From NCBI RefSeq assembly GCF_026340655.1, contig NZ_JAPEOZ010000001.1, forward strand, positions 3,596,001 through 3,660,000: a stretch of DNA of 64,000 nt, written 5' to 3'. The stretch comes from Streptomyces sp. NBC_01275 (GTDB taxonomy: Bacteria; Actinomycetota; Actinomycetes; Streptomycetales; Streptomycetaceae). The translations under genes and the position numbers were made by a program. The notes below the pieces were generated by a model. The model saw only the letters and a list, made by a program, of their open reading frames with translations. It ran no database searches and was not told where the DNA came from. Below, one piece after another: positions 50,174-58,504 of this stretch (within the stretch, counting starts at the first letter, position 1; every line of letters begins with the position of its first letter).

Positions 50174-51736
50174 ATGCATGTGACTCGACCTCGCCTTCCC
50201 GGACCTCTCCAGATCAGCCGCCGCAGCATGCTGAAGGCCGCGGGCGCGGCGACGGGAGCCGCCTCCCTGGGGATCGGTACGGCCCTCTCCGCGTCCCCCG
50301 CCGCCGCATCCCCCGCCGCCGCGGCCGGCCGCTACACGCACCCCGGTCTCCTGCACACCCACGCCGACCTGGCGCGTATGGCCGCCAAGGTGAAGGCGGG
50401 AGCCGCGCCCTACACCGCCGGGTTCGCCAAGCTCACCGCCAACCGGCATGCGCAGAGCGGCTGGACGGCCAACCCGCAGGAGATCGTGTACCGGGGCTCG
50501 GGCTCGCCCCAGAACTACGCGACCCTCTACAACGACATCCACGCCGCCTACCAGAACGGCCTGCGCCATCACGTCAGCGGCGAGAGCGGGTACGCCGACA
50601 CCGCCGTGGCGATCCTCAACGCCTGGTCCGCGAAGCTGACTTCGGTGCAGGGGTCCGCCGACCGGTTCCTCGCGGCCGGGCTGTACGGCTACCAGTTCGC
50701 CAACGCCGCCGAACTCGTGCGCGACCGCGCCGACTTCGAGCTGGAGCGCTTCCAGAAGATGCTGAGCACCGTCTTCTCCCCGCTCAGCGAGAGCTTCCTG
50801 ACCGACCACAACAACGCCGTCGTCACCAACTACTGGCCCAACTGGGATCTCACCGCCCTCGCCTGCGTCCTCGCCACCGGCATCTTCTGCGACGACGGAA
50901 ACAAGGTGGAACAGGCCGTCGAGTACTTCAAGAACGGTTCCGGGCTCGGCTCCGTCAGGCACGCCATCCCCGTCGTGCAGGACGACGGCCTCGCCGAGTG
51001 GCTGGAGGCCGGCCGCGACCAGGGGCACTCGCTGCTCGGCGTCGGCCTCATGGGCACCGTCTGCGAGATGGCCTGGAACCAGGGCGTCGACCTCTACGGC
51101 TACGACGACAGCCGCTTCCTCAAGGGCGCGCAGTACGTGGCCAAGTGGAGCCTGGGCGGTGACGTGTCCTACACCGCGAACACCCGCAGGAAGGGGGCGA
51201 TCGGGGGCTGGTCCGGCACCGAGACCGCCTCCGACGCGGCCGCCGTCGACCCGACGATGACCCGGCCCGTCTGGGCGATGATCGCCAACCACTACACCAA
51301 GCGCCGGGGACTGTCCGCCCCCTACCTCACCCGGATCGCCGCCAAGGCGGCCCCCGAGGGCGGCGGCGGGGACTACGGCCCCAACAGCGGCGGCTACGAC
51401 CAACTCGGCTTCGGGACACTGACGTTCACCCGGGACAGGTCGGCATCGGCATCGGCGTCAGCTTCGGCTTCGGCTTCGACCTCGACCTCGGACACCACCG
51501 GGTCGTCGGACCAGACGGCCGAGACCTCCGCCTCGCCCTCCGCCTCCCCCTCCACCGGCTCCACGAGCCCTGCCACCGGCCGGACCCCCGCCAAAAAGAG
51601 CGGCGACCTCGCCTCCACCGGCTCCACCGACCTCGTCGCCTGGACCGCCGCCACCGGCGTCACGGCCCTCGCCGGCGGCCTGCTGCTGCTCCGTCGCCGA
51701 GGGCGCGTACGAGACGTACGAGACGGGGCCGAGTGA
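50174..51736 (+). CDS. Secreted alginate-lyase-like protein with LASTG anchor
   Basis: A 520-residue protein. Tat-type signal SRRSMLKAAGAATGAASLG at about 15-33. The alginate-lyase-family (alpha/alpha)n domain spans about 52-410 (for example HADLARMAAKVKAG, NNAVVTNYWPNWDLTALA, DQGHSLLGVGLMGTVCEMAW). It is followed by a Ser/Ala/Thr-rich linker and the sorting signal DLASTG, helix and RRRGR tail. LAxTG predicts anchoring by a class E sortase such as that at 27345. It may degrade a uronate or other polysaccharide; the substrate is not certain. ATG at 50174. Confidence 0.83.
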   Translation: MHVTRPRLPGPLQISRRSMLKAAGAATGAASLGIGTALSASPAAASPAAAAGRYTHPGLLHTHADLARMAAKVKAGAAPYTAGFAKLTANRHAQSGWTANPQEIVYRGSGSPQNYATLYNDIHAAYQNGLRHHVSGESGYADTAVAILNAWSAKLTSVQGSADRFLAAGLYGYQFANAAELVRDRADFELERFQKMLSTVFSPLSESFLTDHNNAVVTNYWPNWDLTALACVLATGIFCDDGNKVEQAVEYFKNGSGLGSVRHAIPVVQDDGLAEWLEAGRDQGHSLLGVGLMGTVCEMAWNQGVDLYGYDDSRFLKGAQYVAKWSLGGDVSYTANTRRKGAIGGWSGTETASDAAAVDPTMTRPVWAMIANHYTKRRGLSAPYLTRIAAKAAPEGGGGDYGPNSGGYDQLGFGTLTFTRDRSASASASASASASTSTSDTTGSSDQTAETSASPSASPSTGSTSPATGRTPAKKSGDLASTGSTDLVAWTAATGVTALAGGLLLLRRRGRVRDVRDGAE

Positions 51737-51761
51737 CCCCGTAGGGGCGGGCCGTGGGGGC

Positions 51762-53105
51762 CTACGCCCCCAGGCCCCGCGCCACCGTGTAGATCACCAG
51801 CCCCGCCAACGATCCCACCACCGTGCCGTTGATCCGAATGAACTGCAGGTCACGGCCGATGTGCGCCTCGATCTTGCGGGTCGTGTGCTCCGCGTCCCAG
51901 CCCGCCACGGTGTCGGTGATCAGGGAGGTGATCTCCTTGCGGTAGGTCGTCACGACGTGCACCGCCGCGCCCTCGACCCAGCTGTCGACCTTCTCCTGGA
52001 CCCTGGGCTCGGTGGCCATCCGGGCCCCCAGGGAGAGCAGGGAGGCCCGCACCCGCAGCCGCAGCTCGCTGCGCTCGTCCTCCGCAGCCGCGACGATCAT
52101 GGAGCGTACGGCGGTCCAGGCGGACGCGATCAGGTCCTGGACCTCGCCGCGGCCCAGCACCTCGCCCTTGAGCCGCTCCACCCGCGCGCGCGTGTCCGTG
52201 TCGGACTGGAGGTCGGAGGCGAAGTCGGTGAGGAAGCGGTCGAGGGCGCCGCGGGCCGGGTGGGAGGGCATGTCCCGCATCTCCGCGCAGAACCGCAGCA
52301 GCTCCTTGTAGACGCGCTCGCCGACCTTCTTGTCGACGAACCGCGGGGTCCAGCCGGGCGCGCCGCCCTGCACCGCGTCCATCACGGAGTCGGCGTGCAG
52401 CACCAGCCAGTCGTGCGCCCGGGTGACCACCAGGTCCACCGCGCGCCGGTGGCCGCCGTCCGCGACGACCTTCTCCAGCATCTTCCCTATGCCGGGCGCG
52501 ATCTCCTGGGCGTCGGCCCGCCGGGTGATCGCCTCGCCGACCACCGCCTGGACGTCGGAGTCCCGCAGCACCGTCAGCGCGCCCCGCAGCGCCGTCGCCA
52601 GCTCCTGGGTCACCCGGTCGGCGTGCTCCGGCTCGGCCAGCCACACGCCCAGCCGGCTGCCGATGCCGACGGTGCGCAGCCGCTGTCGTACGACGTCCTC
52701 GGAGAGGAAGTTCTCGCCGACGAACTCGCCGAGCGAGACGCCCAGCTGGTCCTTCTTGTTCGGGATGATCGCCGTGTGCGGGATGGGGAGGCCGAGCGGG
52801 TGGCGGAAGAGGGCGGTGACCGCGAACCAGTCGGCGAGCGCGCCGACCATGCCGGCCTCGGCGGCGGCCGCGACATAGCCCGCCCAGGCGCCGGCGCCCC
52901 GGTGGGAGGCCCACTCGGCGAGGACGTACACCACGGCGACGAACAGCAGCAGGCCGGTCGCGGTGAGCTTCATGCGCCGTACGCCGCGCCGCTTCTCCTC
53001 GTCTGCGGCACTGAAGACCGTCATCGTGCGTACGACACCCACCGGCTCCCCTTCTTGATCACTTTCTTCCGATTTCGTACGATCCATCCGCTTCACCCGT
53101 TCCAC
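51762..53105 (-). CDS. DUF445 membrane protein
   Basis: Up to 447 residues. The N-terminal membrane helix (LTATGLLLFVAVVYVLAEW) is followed by DUF445 with WFAVTALFRHPLGLPIPHTAIIPNKKDQLG and a helical soluble part. A C-terminal hydrophobic segment (VVGSLAGLVIYTVARGLGA) ends it. The family is widespread in actinobacteria and of unknown function. The start is uncertain. GTG 53105, ATG 53087 and ATG 53024 are all in frame and none has a strong ribosome-binding site. Confidence 0.87.
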   Translation of the reverse strand: MERVKRMDRTKSEESDQEGEPVGVVRTMTVFSAADEEKRRGVRRMKLTATGLLLFVAVVYVLAEWASHRGAGAWAGYVAAAAEAGMVGALADWFAVTALFRHPLGLPIPHTAIIPNKKDQLGVSLGEFVGENFLSEDVVRQRLRTVGIGSRLGVWLAEPEHADRVTQELATALRGALTVLRDSDVQAVVGEAITRRADAQEIAPGIGKMLEKVVADGGHRRAVDLVVTRAHDWLVLHADSVMDAVQGGAPGWTPRFVDKKVGERVYKELLRFCAEMRDMPSHPARGALDRFLTDFASDLQSDTDTRARVERLKGEVLGRGEVQDLIASAWTAVRSMIVAAAEDERSELRLRVRASLLSLGARMATEPRVQEKVDSWVEGAAVHVVTTYRKEITSLITDTVAGWDAEHTTRKIEAHIGRDLQFIRINGTVVGSLAGLVIYTVARGLGA

Positions 53106-53270
53106 CCGTTCCGCCCGCAGTCATTGTCCCCACTTGACCTACTCCTGGAACGGAACAAGAGTTCCCGGCGTCTGTCAGACGGGGGAGCTCAACGGTGAAC
53201 TCCTGAACACACGTATGACCGCACGACCCGGAGCCTCACCGCTCCCCTCACCGAGGAGAACCACAGCCGC

Positions 53271-54635
53271 ATGGCCGCCGAGCGTCATGTACGGCACAGC
53301 GCCCTGCTGTCCGCGATCGTCGCCCTCGTCGTGGGCCTGTCCGTCGCCATATACGCCTCCGTCGCCGCCGACCACGGTCTCGGGCGCGCCGGAAACGCCC
53401 TCGCCGGGCCCGGCGGGCATCGCGACGCGGCGGTCCCCGCCTCCACCGGCGTCTGGGTCGGCGCCTGGGCCGCCTCGCCCGTCGGCGGCGAGCCGGGCAC
53501 CGAGACCTCCGGGACGGCGGACCGCACGGTCCGCAACATCGTGCACACCGGCGTCGGCGGGACGAGCGCCCGCGTCACGCTGTCCAACCTCTACGGCACC
53601 GGCCCGCTGACCGTCACCCACGCCACACTCGCCGTCGCGGCCGGAGAAGACGGCCCGGCCGTGGCCGCCGACACCCTGCGCCGGCTCACCTTCGGCGGGG
53701 CCACGACCGTCGTCGTCCCGGCCGGCGGGCAGACCGTCAGCGACGCGGTGGCCGTCGCCGTGCCGTACGACTCCGACGTCGTCGTCAGCATCTACTCCCC
53801 CACCTCCGCCGGCCCGGTCACCTACCACCCGCGCGCCCGCCAGACCAGCTACGTCGCCGACGGCGAGCACACCGAGGACGTGACCGGCGCCCCGTACACC
53901 GGGGCCGGGGACCACTGGCGGTATCTGACCGCGCTGGACGTGCTCGGCACCGAGGCCGACGGGACCGTGGTCGCCCTGGGCGACTCCCTCACCGACGGGG
54001 CCACCTCCAGCACGGACGCGAACCGCCGCTGGCCGGACGTGCTGTCCGACCGGCTGCGCACCGCCGTCGCCGACGCCTCCGGCGGCTCGGACGGCTCCGG
54101 CGCGCCCCGCTACGGCGTGGTCAACGAGGGCATCAGCGGCAACCAGGTCCTCGCCGACGGAGCGGGCCCGACCTCGGGCAACCCCAGCGGTCTGAAGCGC
54201 TTCGAGCGGGACGTCCTCGGCCGGCCGAACGTCAAGGTCGTCGTGATCGACCTCGGCGTCAACGACATCCTGCGCAACAAGGGCCTCGCCGACCCCGACG
54301 CGATCCTGACGGGCCTGCGCGCCCTCGTCGACCGGGCCCACGCCCACGGCATCAAGGTCGTCGGCGCCACCCTCATGCCGTTCCACGGCCACCGCGGCTA
54401 CAGCGACGCCCGGGACGACGTACGGCAGCGCATCAACGCGAAGATCCGGGACGGCAAGGTCTTCGACGCCGTCGTCGACTTCGACAAGGCGCTGCGCGAC
54501 CCCTACGCCCCGCGCAGCCTGCGCCCCGACTACGACTCGGGCGACCATCTGCACCCCAACGACCGGGGCTACCGCACGATGGCCCAGACCCTGCGCCTGA
54601 CCGAGCTGACGGGGTCGGCGCCGGCCGAGCTCTAG
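53271..54635 (+). CDS. Secreted SGNH/GDSL hydrolase
   Basis: A 454-residue protein with an N-terminal membrane/signal segment (about residues 11-33). A beta-sandwich-like region comes first, then the SGNH domain: block I GDSLTDG (catalytic Ser), block II GISGN, block III GVND, block V DHLHPND (catalytic Asp/His). It is probably an esterase acting on lipids or acetylated sugars outside the cell. It is a single gene in front of a tandem repeat. Confidence 0.92.
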   Translation: MAAERHVRHSALLSAIVALVVGLSVAIYASVAADHGLGRAGNALAGPGGHRDAAVPASTGVWVGAWAASPVGGEPGTETSGTADRTVRNIVHTGVGGTSARVTLSNLYGTGPLTVTHATLAVAAGEDGPAVAADTLRRLTFGGATTVVVPAGGQTVSDAVAVAVPYDSDVVVSIYSPTSAGPVTYHPRARQTSYVADGEHTEDVTGAPYTGAGDHWRYLTALDVLGTEADGTVVALGDSLTDGATSSTDANRRWPDVLSDRLRTAVADASGGSDGSGAPRYGVVNEGISGNQVLADGAGPTSGNPSGLKRFERDVLGRPNVKVVVIDLGVNDILRNKGLADPDAILTGLRALVDRAHAHGIKVVGATLMPFHGHRGYSDARDDVRQRINAKIRDGKVFDAVVDFDKALRDPYAPRSLRPDYDSGDHLHPNDRGYRTMAQTLRLTELTGSAPAEL

Positions 54636-54648
54636 GTCACCACGTCTA

Positions 54649-54693
54649 GGACCCGTCGTTCAGGACCCGTCGTTCAGGACCCGTCGTTCGGAT
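54649..54693 (-). repeat. 15-bp tandem repeat across the DUF1707 gene 3' end
   Basis: Three copies of GGACCCGTCGTTCAG (plus strand). On the minus strand each full unit carries TGA in the same frame, so the gene ends in two or three consecutive in-register stops. Confidence 0.8.
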
Positions 54694-55423
54694 CAGGCAG
54701 GGGACTCGGGGCGTGCCCGTCCAGTTCGCGCCGTGCCGCCTTGCGCTCCAGTTTCTGCTGCTTCTCCTGGTCCTTCTGGCGGCGGCGCGCCTCCCGGGTC
54801 TGCTTGCGTTCGACGCCGACCCCGCCCCAGAAGGCGAACCCGGTGACGATCACCCGCGGACCGCCCGGGTCCGCCGGGACGCCCGACTCACTGTGGTCGA
54901 AGCCGCCCATGACGCCGATGCCGCGTACGACGACCTCGACGCCCGGCGGTACGACGATCTGCATCCCGCCCATGATCGCGATGCAGTTGATCTCGACCTC
55001 GCCCGCCGCGAAGTTCGCCTCGCGCAGATCGATCTCGCCGCCGCCCCAGAAGGCGAAGCAGGTGAAGCGCCGGGGCACCGTCCAGCGGCCCTTGCGCTGG
55101 AAGCCGGACATCACGGCCACGGCCCAGGACGACGAGCCCTCGCCGCCCACGATCCGCCCGGCCCAACTCCCGTCCGGCTGCGGGTCCTTGCGCAGGGACA
55201 GCGCGGGCGACACCGAAGGCGGCGGGGTGACGCCCGCGACCGGCAGGTCCCGGGTGATGGGCGTCAACTCGCCGTACGTGCGCGCCCGGTACGTCTGGTC
55301 CAGCCGCTCCTCGAACTCCGTCATGTCGAGGCGGCCCTCCGCGAGGGCGTCCCGCAGGACCTCGGCGACCCGCTCGCGATCGGCGTCGGAGGCGCGGAGG
55401 TCCGGGACTGCGTCGTCGGTCAT
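54674..55423 (-). CDS. DUF1707 and LiaF-like domain protein
   Basis: A 249-residue cytoplasmic protein. DUF1707 (SHOCT-like, residues 8-62: LRASDADRERVAEVLRDALAEGRLDMTEFEERL) is followed by a beta-helical cell-wall-stress (LiaF C-terminal) domain with repeated FWGG-type strands (FAFWGGGEIDLREANFAAGEVE, IGVMGGFDHSESGVP). A Lys/Arg/Glu coiled tail closes it. A role in envelope stress sensing is possible. The stop lies in tandem repeats, and 9 bp separate it from the ABC ATPase gene upstream, so the two may form an operon. Confidence 0.87.
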   Translation of the reverse strand: MTDDAVPDLRASDADRERVAEVLRDALAEGRLDMTEFEERLDQTYRARTYGELTPITRDLPVAGVTPPPSVSPALSLRKDPQPDGSWAGRIVGGEGSSSWAVAVMSGFQRKGRWTVPRRFTCFAFWGGGEIDLREANFAAGEVEINCIAIMGGMQIVVPPGVEVVVRGIGVMGGFDHSESGVPADPGGPRVIVTGFAFWGGVGVERKQTREARRRQKDQEKQQKLERKAARRELDGHAPSPLPDPNDGS

Positions 55424-55432
55424 ATCAGCAGC

Positions 55433-56557
55433 CTACGAGCTCTGGCCGCCGGGCACTACGGTCTCCCGTCCGGGCGGCGGCACGGGGGCGTCGGAGCTGC
55501 CGGAGGCCCGTGAGCCGTCGCCCATGGCGGACAGCATCCTCGCGATCACCGCCTCGATGTCCGGCTCGCGCACCGACAGGTCGAGCAGCGGGTACTCCGC
55601 GGCGATCCGCGCCACCAGCGGGGCCGCCGACGCCGACGCCGGGAACGCCAGCCACTGCCGGGGCCCGTCCACCTTGACCACCCGGGCCGCCGGGCCCGCC
55701 TCGATCGGCGGCAGCTCCCGCTCCAGGTCCACCACCAGGGTCCGCTCCCCTTCGCCCGCCTCGTGCAGTCCGGCGAGACCCCCGTCGTAGACGAGTCGCC
55801 CGTGGTCGATGACCATCACCCGGGAGCAGAGCTGTTCGATGTCCTGGAGGTCGTGGGTGGTCAGCAGGACCGTCGTGCCGCGCTCGGCGTTCAGCTCGCG
55901 CAGGAACTCCCGCACCCGGGCCTTGGAGACGACGTCCAGGCCGATCGTCGGCTCGTCGAGGTAGAGCACCTCGGGGTCGTGCAGCAGGGCCGCCGTGATG
56001 TCCCCGCGCATCCGCTGACCGAGCGAGAGCTGCCGTACGGGCACGTCCAACAGGGAGGACAGGTCGAGGAGTTCGACCAGGCGGTCGAGGTTCTCGCGGT
56101 AACGGGCGTCCGGGATGCGGTACATGCGGTGCATCAGCCGGTAGGAGTCGATGAGAGGAAGGTCCCACCACAGCGTCGTACGCTGCCCGAACACCACCCC
56201 GATCCGGTGCGCCAGCCGGGTCCGCTCCCGGGACGGGTCGATGCCCGCCACCCGCAGCCGGCCGCCGCTCGGCACCAGGATCCCGGTCAGCATCTTGATC
56301 GTCGTCGACTTCCCGGCTCCGTTCGGCCCGATGTAGCCGACCATCTCGCCGCGCGCCACCCGGAAGGAGATCGAGTCGACCGCCCGCACCTGCCGCCGCT
56401 CCCGCTTCAGGAAACCGGTCTTCCTGCGCACGTCGAAGACCTTCTCGACGCGGTCGAGTTCGATGAACGCCGACTCCGACTCCCCGGCCGTCCCCGGCTC
56501 CGCCTCCGCGGCCATCCCTGGCCCCCTCTCCGTGGCCGTCCCCGGCTCCCTCTCCAT
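55433..56557 (-). CDS. ABC transporter ATPase (ABC-2 exporter)
   Basis: A 374-residue ATPase. Walker A is GPNGAGKST, signature LSLGQRMRGD, Walker B VLYLDEPTIGLD, and the H-loop TTHDL. A C-terminal extension of about 80 residues is typical of drug or polysaccharide exporters. The N-terminus is low-complexity (EREPGTATERGPG) from 12-bp repeats; ATG 56557, 56515 and TTG 56578 are all possible. It pairs with the two PF06182-type permeases upstream in the same operon. Confidence 0.92.
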   Translation of the reverse strand: MEREPGTATERGPGMAAEAEPGTAGESESAFIELDRVEKVFDVRRKTGFLKRERRQVRAVDSISFRVARGEMVGYIGPNGAGKSTTIKMLTGILVPSGGRLRVAGIDPSRERTRLAHRIGVVFGQRTTLWWDLPLIDSYRLMHRMYRIPDARYRENLDRLVELLDLSSLLDVPVRQLSLGQRMRGDITAALLHDPEVLYLDEPTIGLDVVSKARVREFLRELNAERGTTVLLTTHDLQDIEQLCSRVMVIDHGRLVYDGGLAGLHEAGEGERTLVVDLERELPPIEAGPAARVVKVDGPRQWLAFPASASAAPLVARIAAEYPLLDLSVREPDIEAVIARMLSAMGDGSRASGSSDAPVPPPGRETVVPGGQSS

Positions 56558-56574
56558 GGCCGTCCCCGACTCCT

Positions 56575-57468
56575 TCAACTCCCCGTGCTCCGATACGACC
56601 GCAGTCCCGCCCGCCACGCCAGCCCGGCCAGCGCACAGCTCGCCACCGCCACCAACGGCGGCGCGAAAGCCGTCCACTCGGGCAGGCCCAGCGGATACGG
56701 CCGCCCCAACACATAGGCCGCGGGCACCCAGTTGACGAACGCCAGCGGCAGCACGAAGGTCACCCCCCGCACCAGCTCCTTGCCGAACACGGTCGGCGGA
56801 TACTGCAACAGCGTCTGCCCGCCGTACGTGAACGCGGACTGCGCCTCCGCCGAGTCCTGCGCCACGAACTGGAAGGCCGCGCCCGCCACGAACACCGCGC
56901 CGAAGATCGCCCCGCCGCTGACCACCGTCACCGGCAGCAACAACAGCTTGGGCACGGTCCAGTCGACGTCCACGTTCGCCAGCGCGTACCCGAGCACCAG
57001 CGCGCCCTGGGTGATCCTGCCGAGGCGGCGCAGCGCGAACCGGTCCGCGGCCATCTGCGCGAGCACCGGCGCGGGACGCACCAGGAGAACGTCCAGGGTG
57101 CCGTCGCGCAGCCGTCGGCCCAGCCGGTCCATCGAGCCGATCGCCAGGTCGGCCAGGCCGAAGGCGGTCGCGGACAGGCCGTAGAGCAGGGCCACCTCGG
57201 GCAGCGCGTAGCCGCCGAGCGCGTCGACCCGCGAGAACATCAGCAAGATCGCGACAAAGTCCAGCCCGGTCACCAGCAGCGCGCCGAACGCGGTGATCGC
57301 GAAGGAGACCCGGTAGGCCATGGTGGAGCGGATCCACATCCCGGCGATGAGTCCGTAGGCGCGCAGCCCCTCCGCCGCCCGGCCGTATGCGGTCACGCGG
57401 CCGTCGCCGCACTCGGTCACCCGGGCAGGGCCGTACGCGGTCACCTGGTCGCAGCCGTGCTCAGCCAC
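56575..57468 (-). CDS. ABC-2 type permease 1
   Basis: A 297-residue membrane protein of the ABC2_membrane_6 type (PF06182-like) with about six helices. Its signature regions are MWIRSTMAYRVSFAITAFG and RLRDGTLDVLLVRPAPVLAQ. The N-terminal about 35 residues come from 12-15-bp repeats (ATGARVTECGDGRVTAYG-like). It overlaps the upstream permease by 8 bp and forms a heterodimeric channel with it. Substrate unknown; viomycin- or drug-export-like systems use this form. Confidence 0.88.
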   Translation of the reverse strand: MAEHGCDQVTAYGPARVTECGDGRVTAYGRAAEGLRAYGLIAGMWIRSTMAYRVSFAITAFGALLVTGLDFVAILLMFSRVDALGGYALPEVALLYGLSATAFGLADLAIGSMDRLGRRLRDGTLDVLLVRPAPVLAQMAADRFALRRLGRITQGALVLGYALANVDVDWTVPKLLLLPVTVVSGGAIFGAVFVAGAAFQFVAQDSAEAQSAFTYGGQTLLQYPPTVFGKELVRGVTFVLPLAFVNWVPAAYVLGRPYPLGLPEWTAFAPPLVAVASCALAGLAWRAGLRSYRSTGS

Positions 57469-58309
57469 CCTGGACCACCACCCGGCGCGTCGCGGCCGAC
57501 TGCAGCAGCCGGCCCGCCGCCAGCAGCGCCACCGCCCACCCGGCCTGGAAGGCGAACGTCGGCAACGGGTCCGCCTTCCCCATCAGCACGTCCGCGGGCA
57601 TCTGGAGCAGCGCCGACCAGGGCAGCGCGCGGACGATCTCGCCGAGCGCGCCCGGGAAGACGTTCAGCGGCAGGGTCATCCCCGAGCAGAAGATCCCGGT
57701 GACCATCAGCGTCTGGAGCACACCGGTGCCGTCCAGCAGCCAGAACGCGCTCAGCGCCGCCAGATAGCGGATCCCGAAGCTGACGACCATCGCCAGCAGG
57801 ACCGCCGTGAGACAGGCCAGCCAGGTCAGTGGATCGTCGGGCAGCGCAGTGGGGAAGAACAGCACGCCGAAGGCGAAGGGGATCACCCCGCGGCCCAGCA
57901 GCTGGAACAGCGCCCGGCCCAAGTCCGTCGCCAGCCACCACAGTTGGAGGTCGGCCGGCCGGTACAGGTCCACGGCGACCTCGCCCGTGCGGATGCGCTC
58001 CATGAGGTCGGCCTCGAAACCGCCGCCCTGGATCGCCAGCGTCGCGTACAGCGCCTGCCCCAGCCACACATAGGTGACGGCCTGCGCCTGGTCGTAGCCC
58101 CCGAGCTGGGGCCGCTCGTCCCACAACGCCAGATATGTGTAGACGAGGATCAGGCCGAAAACGGTGTTGGTGAACACCCCCGCGGCCGTGGCCGCCCGAT
58201 AGGTCGCGTACCTTCTGAAACCCCCCGCTGCGACGGCCGCGTACAACCGCGCCGAACCCACGGCAACCGTCCTCTCCGCCTCTGCGACGCCCGATCCGCC
58301 TTTAGACAC
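57461..58309 (-). CDS. ABC-2 type permease 2
   Basis: A 282-residue paralogous permease with the matching DLMERIRTGEVAVDLYRPADLQ region. First gene of the three-gene exporter. GTG at 58309 is chosen for length, but no Shine-Dalgarno is seen. GTG 58258 has GGAGAGG upstream and is the better-supported alternative, giving a shorter N-terminus. A TAGGCT -10-like box lies just upstream at about 58325. Confidence 0.87.
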   Translation of the reverse strand: MSKGGSGVAEAERTVAVGSARLYAAVAAGGFRRYATYRAATAAGVFTNTVFGLILVYTYLALWDERPQLGGYDQAQAVTYVWLGQALYATLAIQGGGFEADLMERIRTGEVAVDLYRPADLQLWWLATDLGRALFQLLGRGVIPFAFGVLFFPTALPDDPLTWLACLTAVLLAMVVSFGIRYLAALSAFWLLDGTGVLQTLMVTGIFCSGMTLPLNVFPGALGEIVRALPWSALLQMPADVLMGKADPLPTFAFQAGWAVALLAAGRLLQSAATRRVVVQGG

Positions 58310-58504
58310 CGAAGCGCAGGAGCCTAGTCCTGCGCCGCCGTCGGGTGCCAACCGTTTTCCGGGCACGACGTGTGACGGAACGCGCGCCGATTGTCGGGAA
58401 CGGAACGCTTGGTGCGAGAGTCTTCATCAGGGGGCGCAGAAGGCGTTTGAGGTGTATGAGGCCGTACGGGAACGTACGACGCGAATCAGGAGTCCGAGCA
58501 ACAC

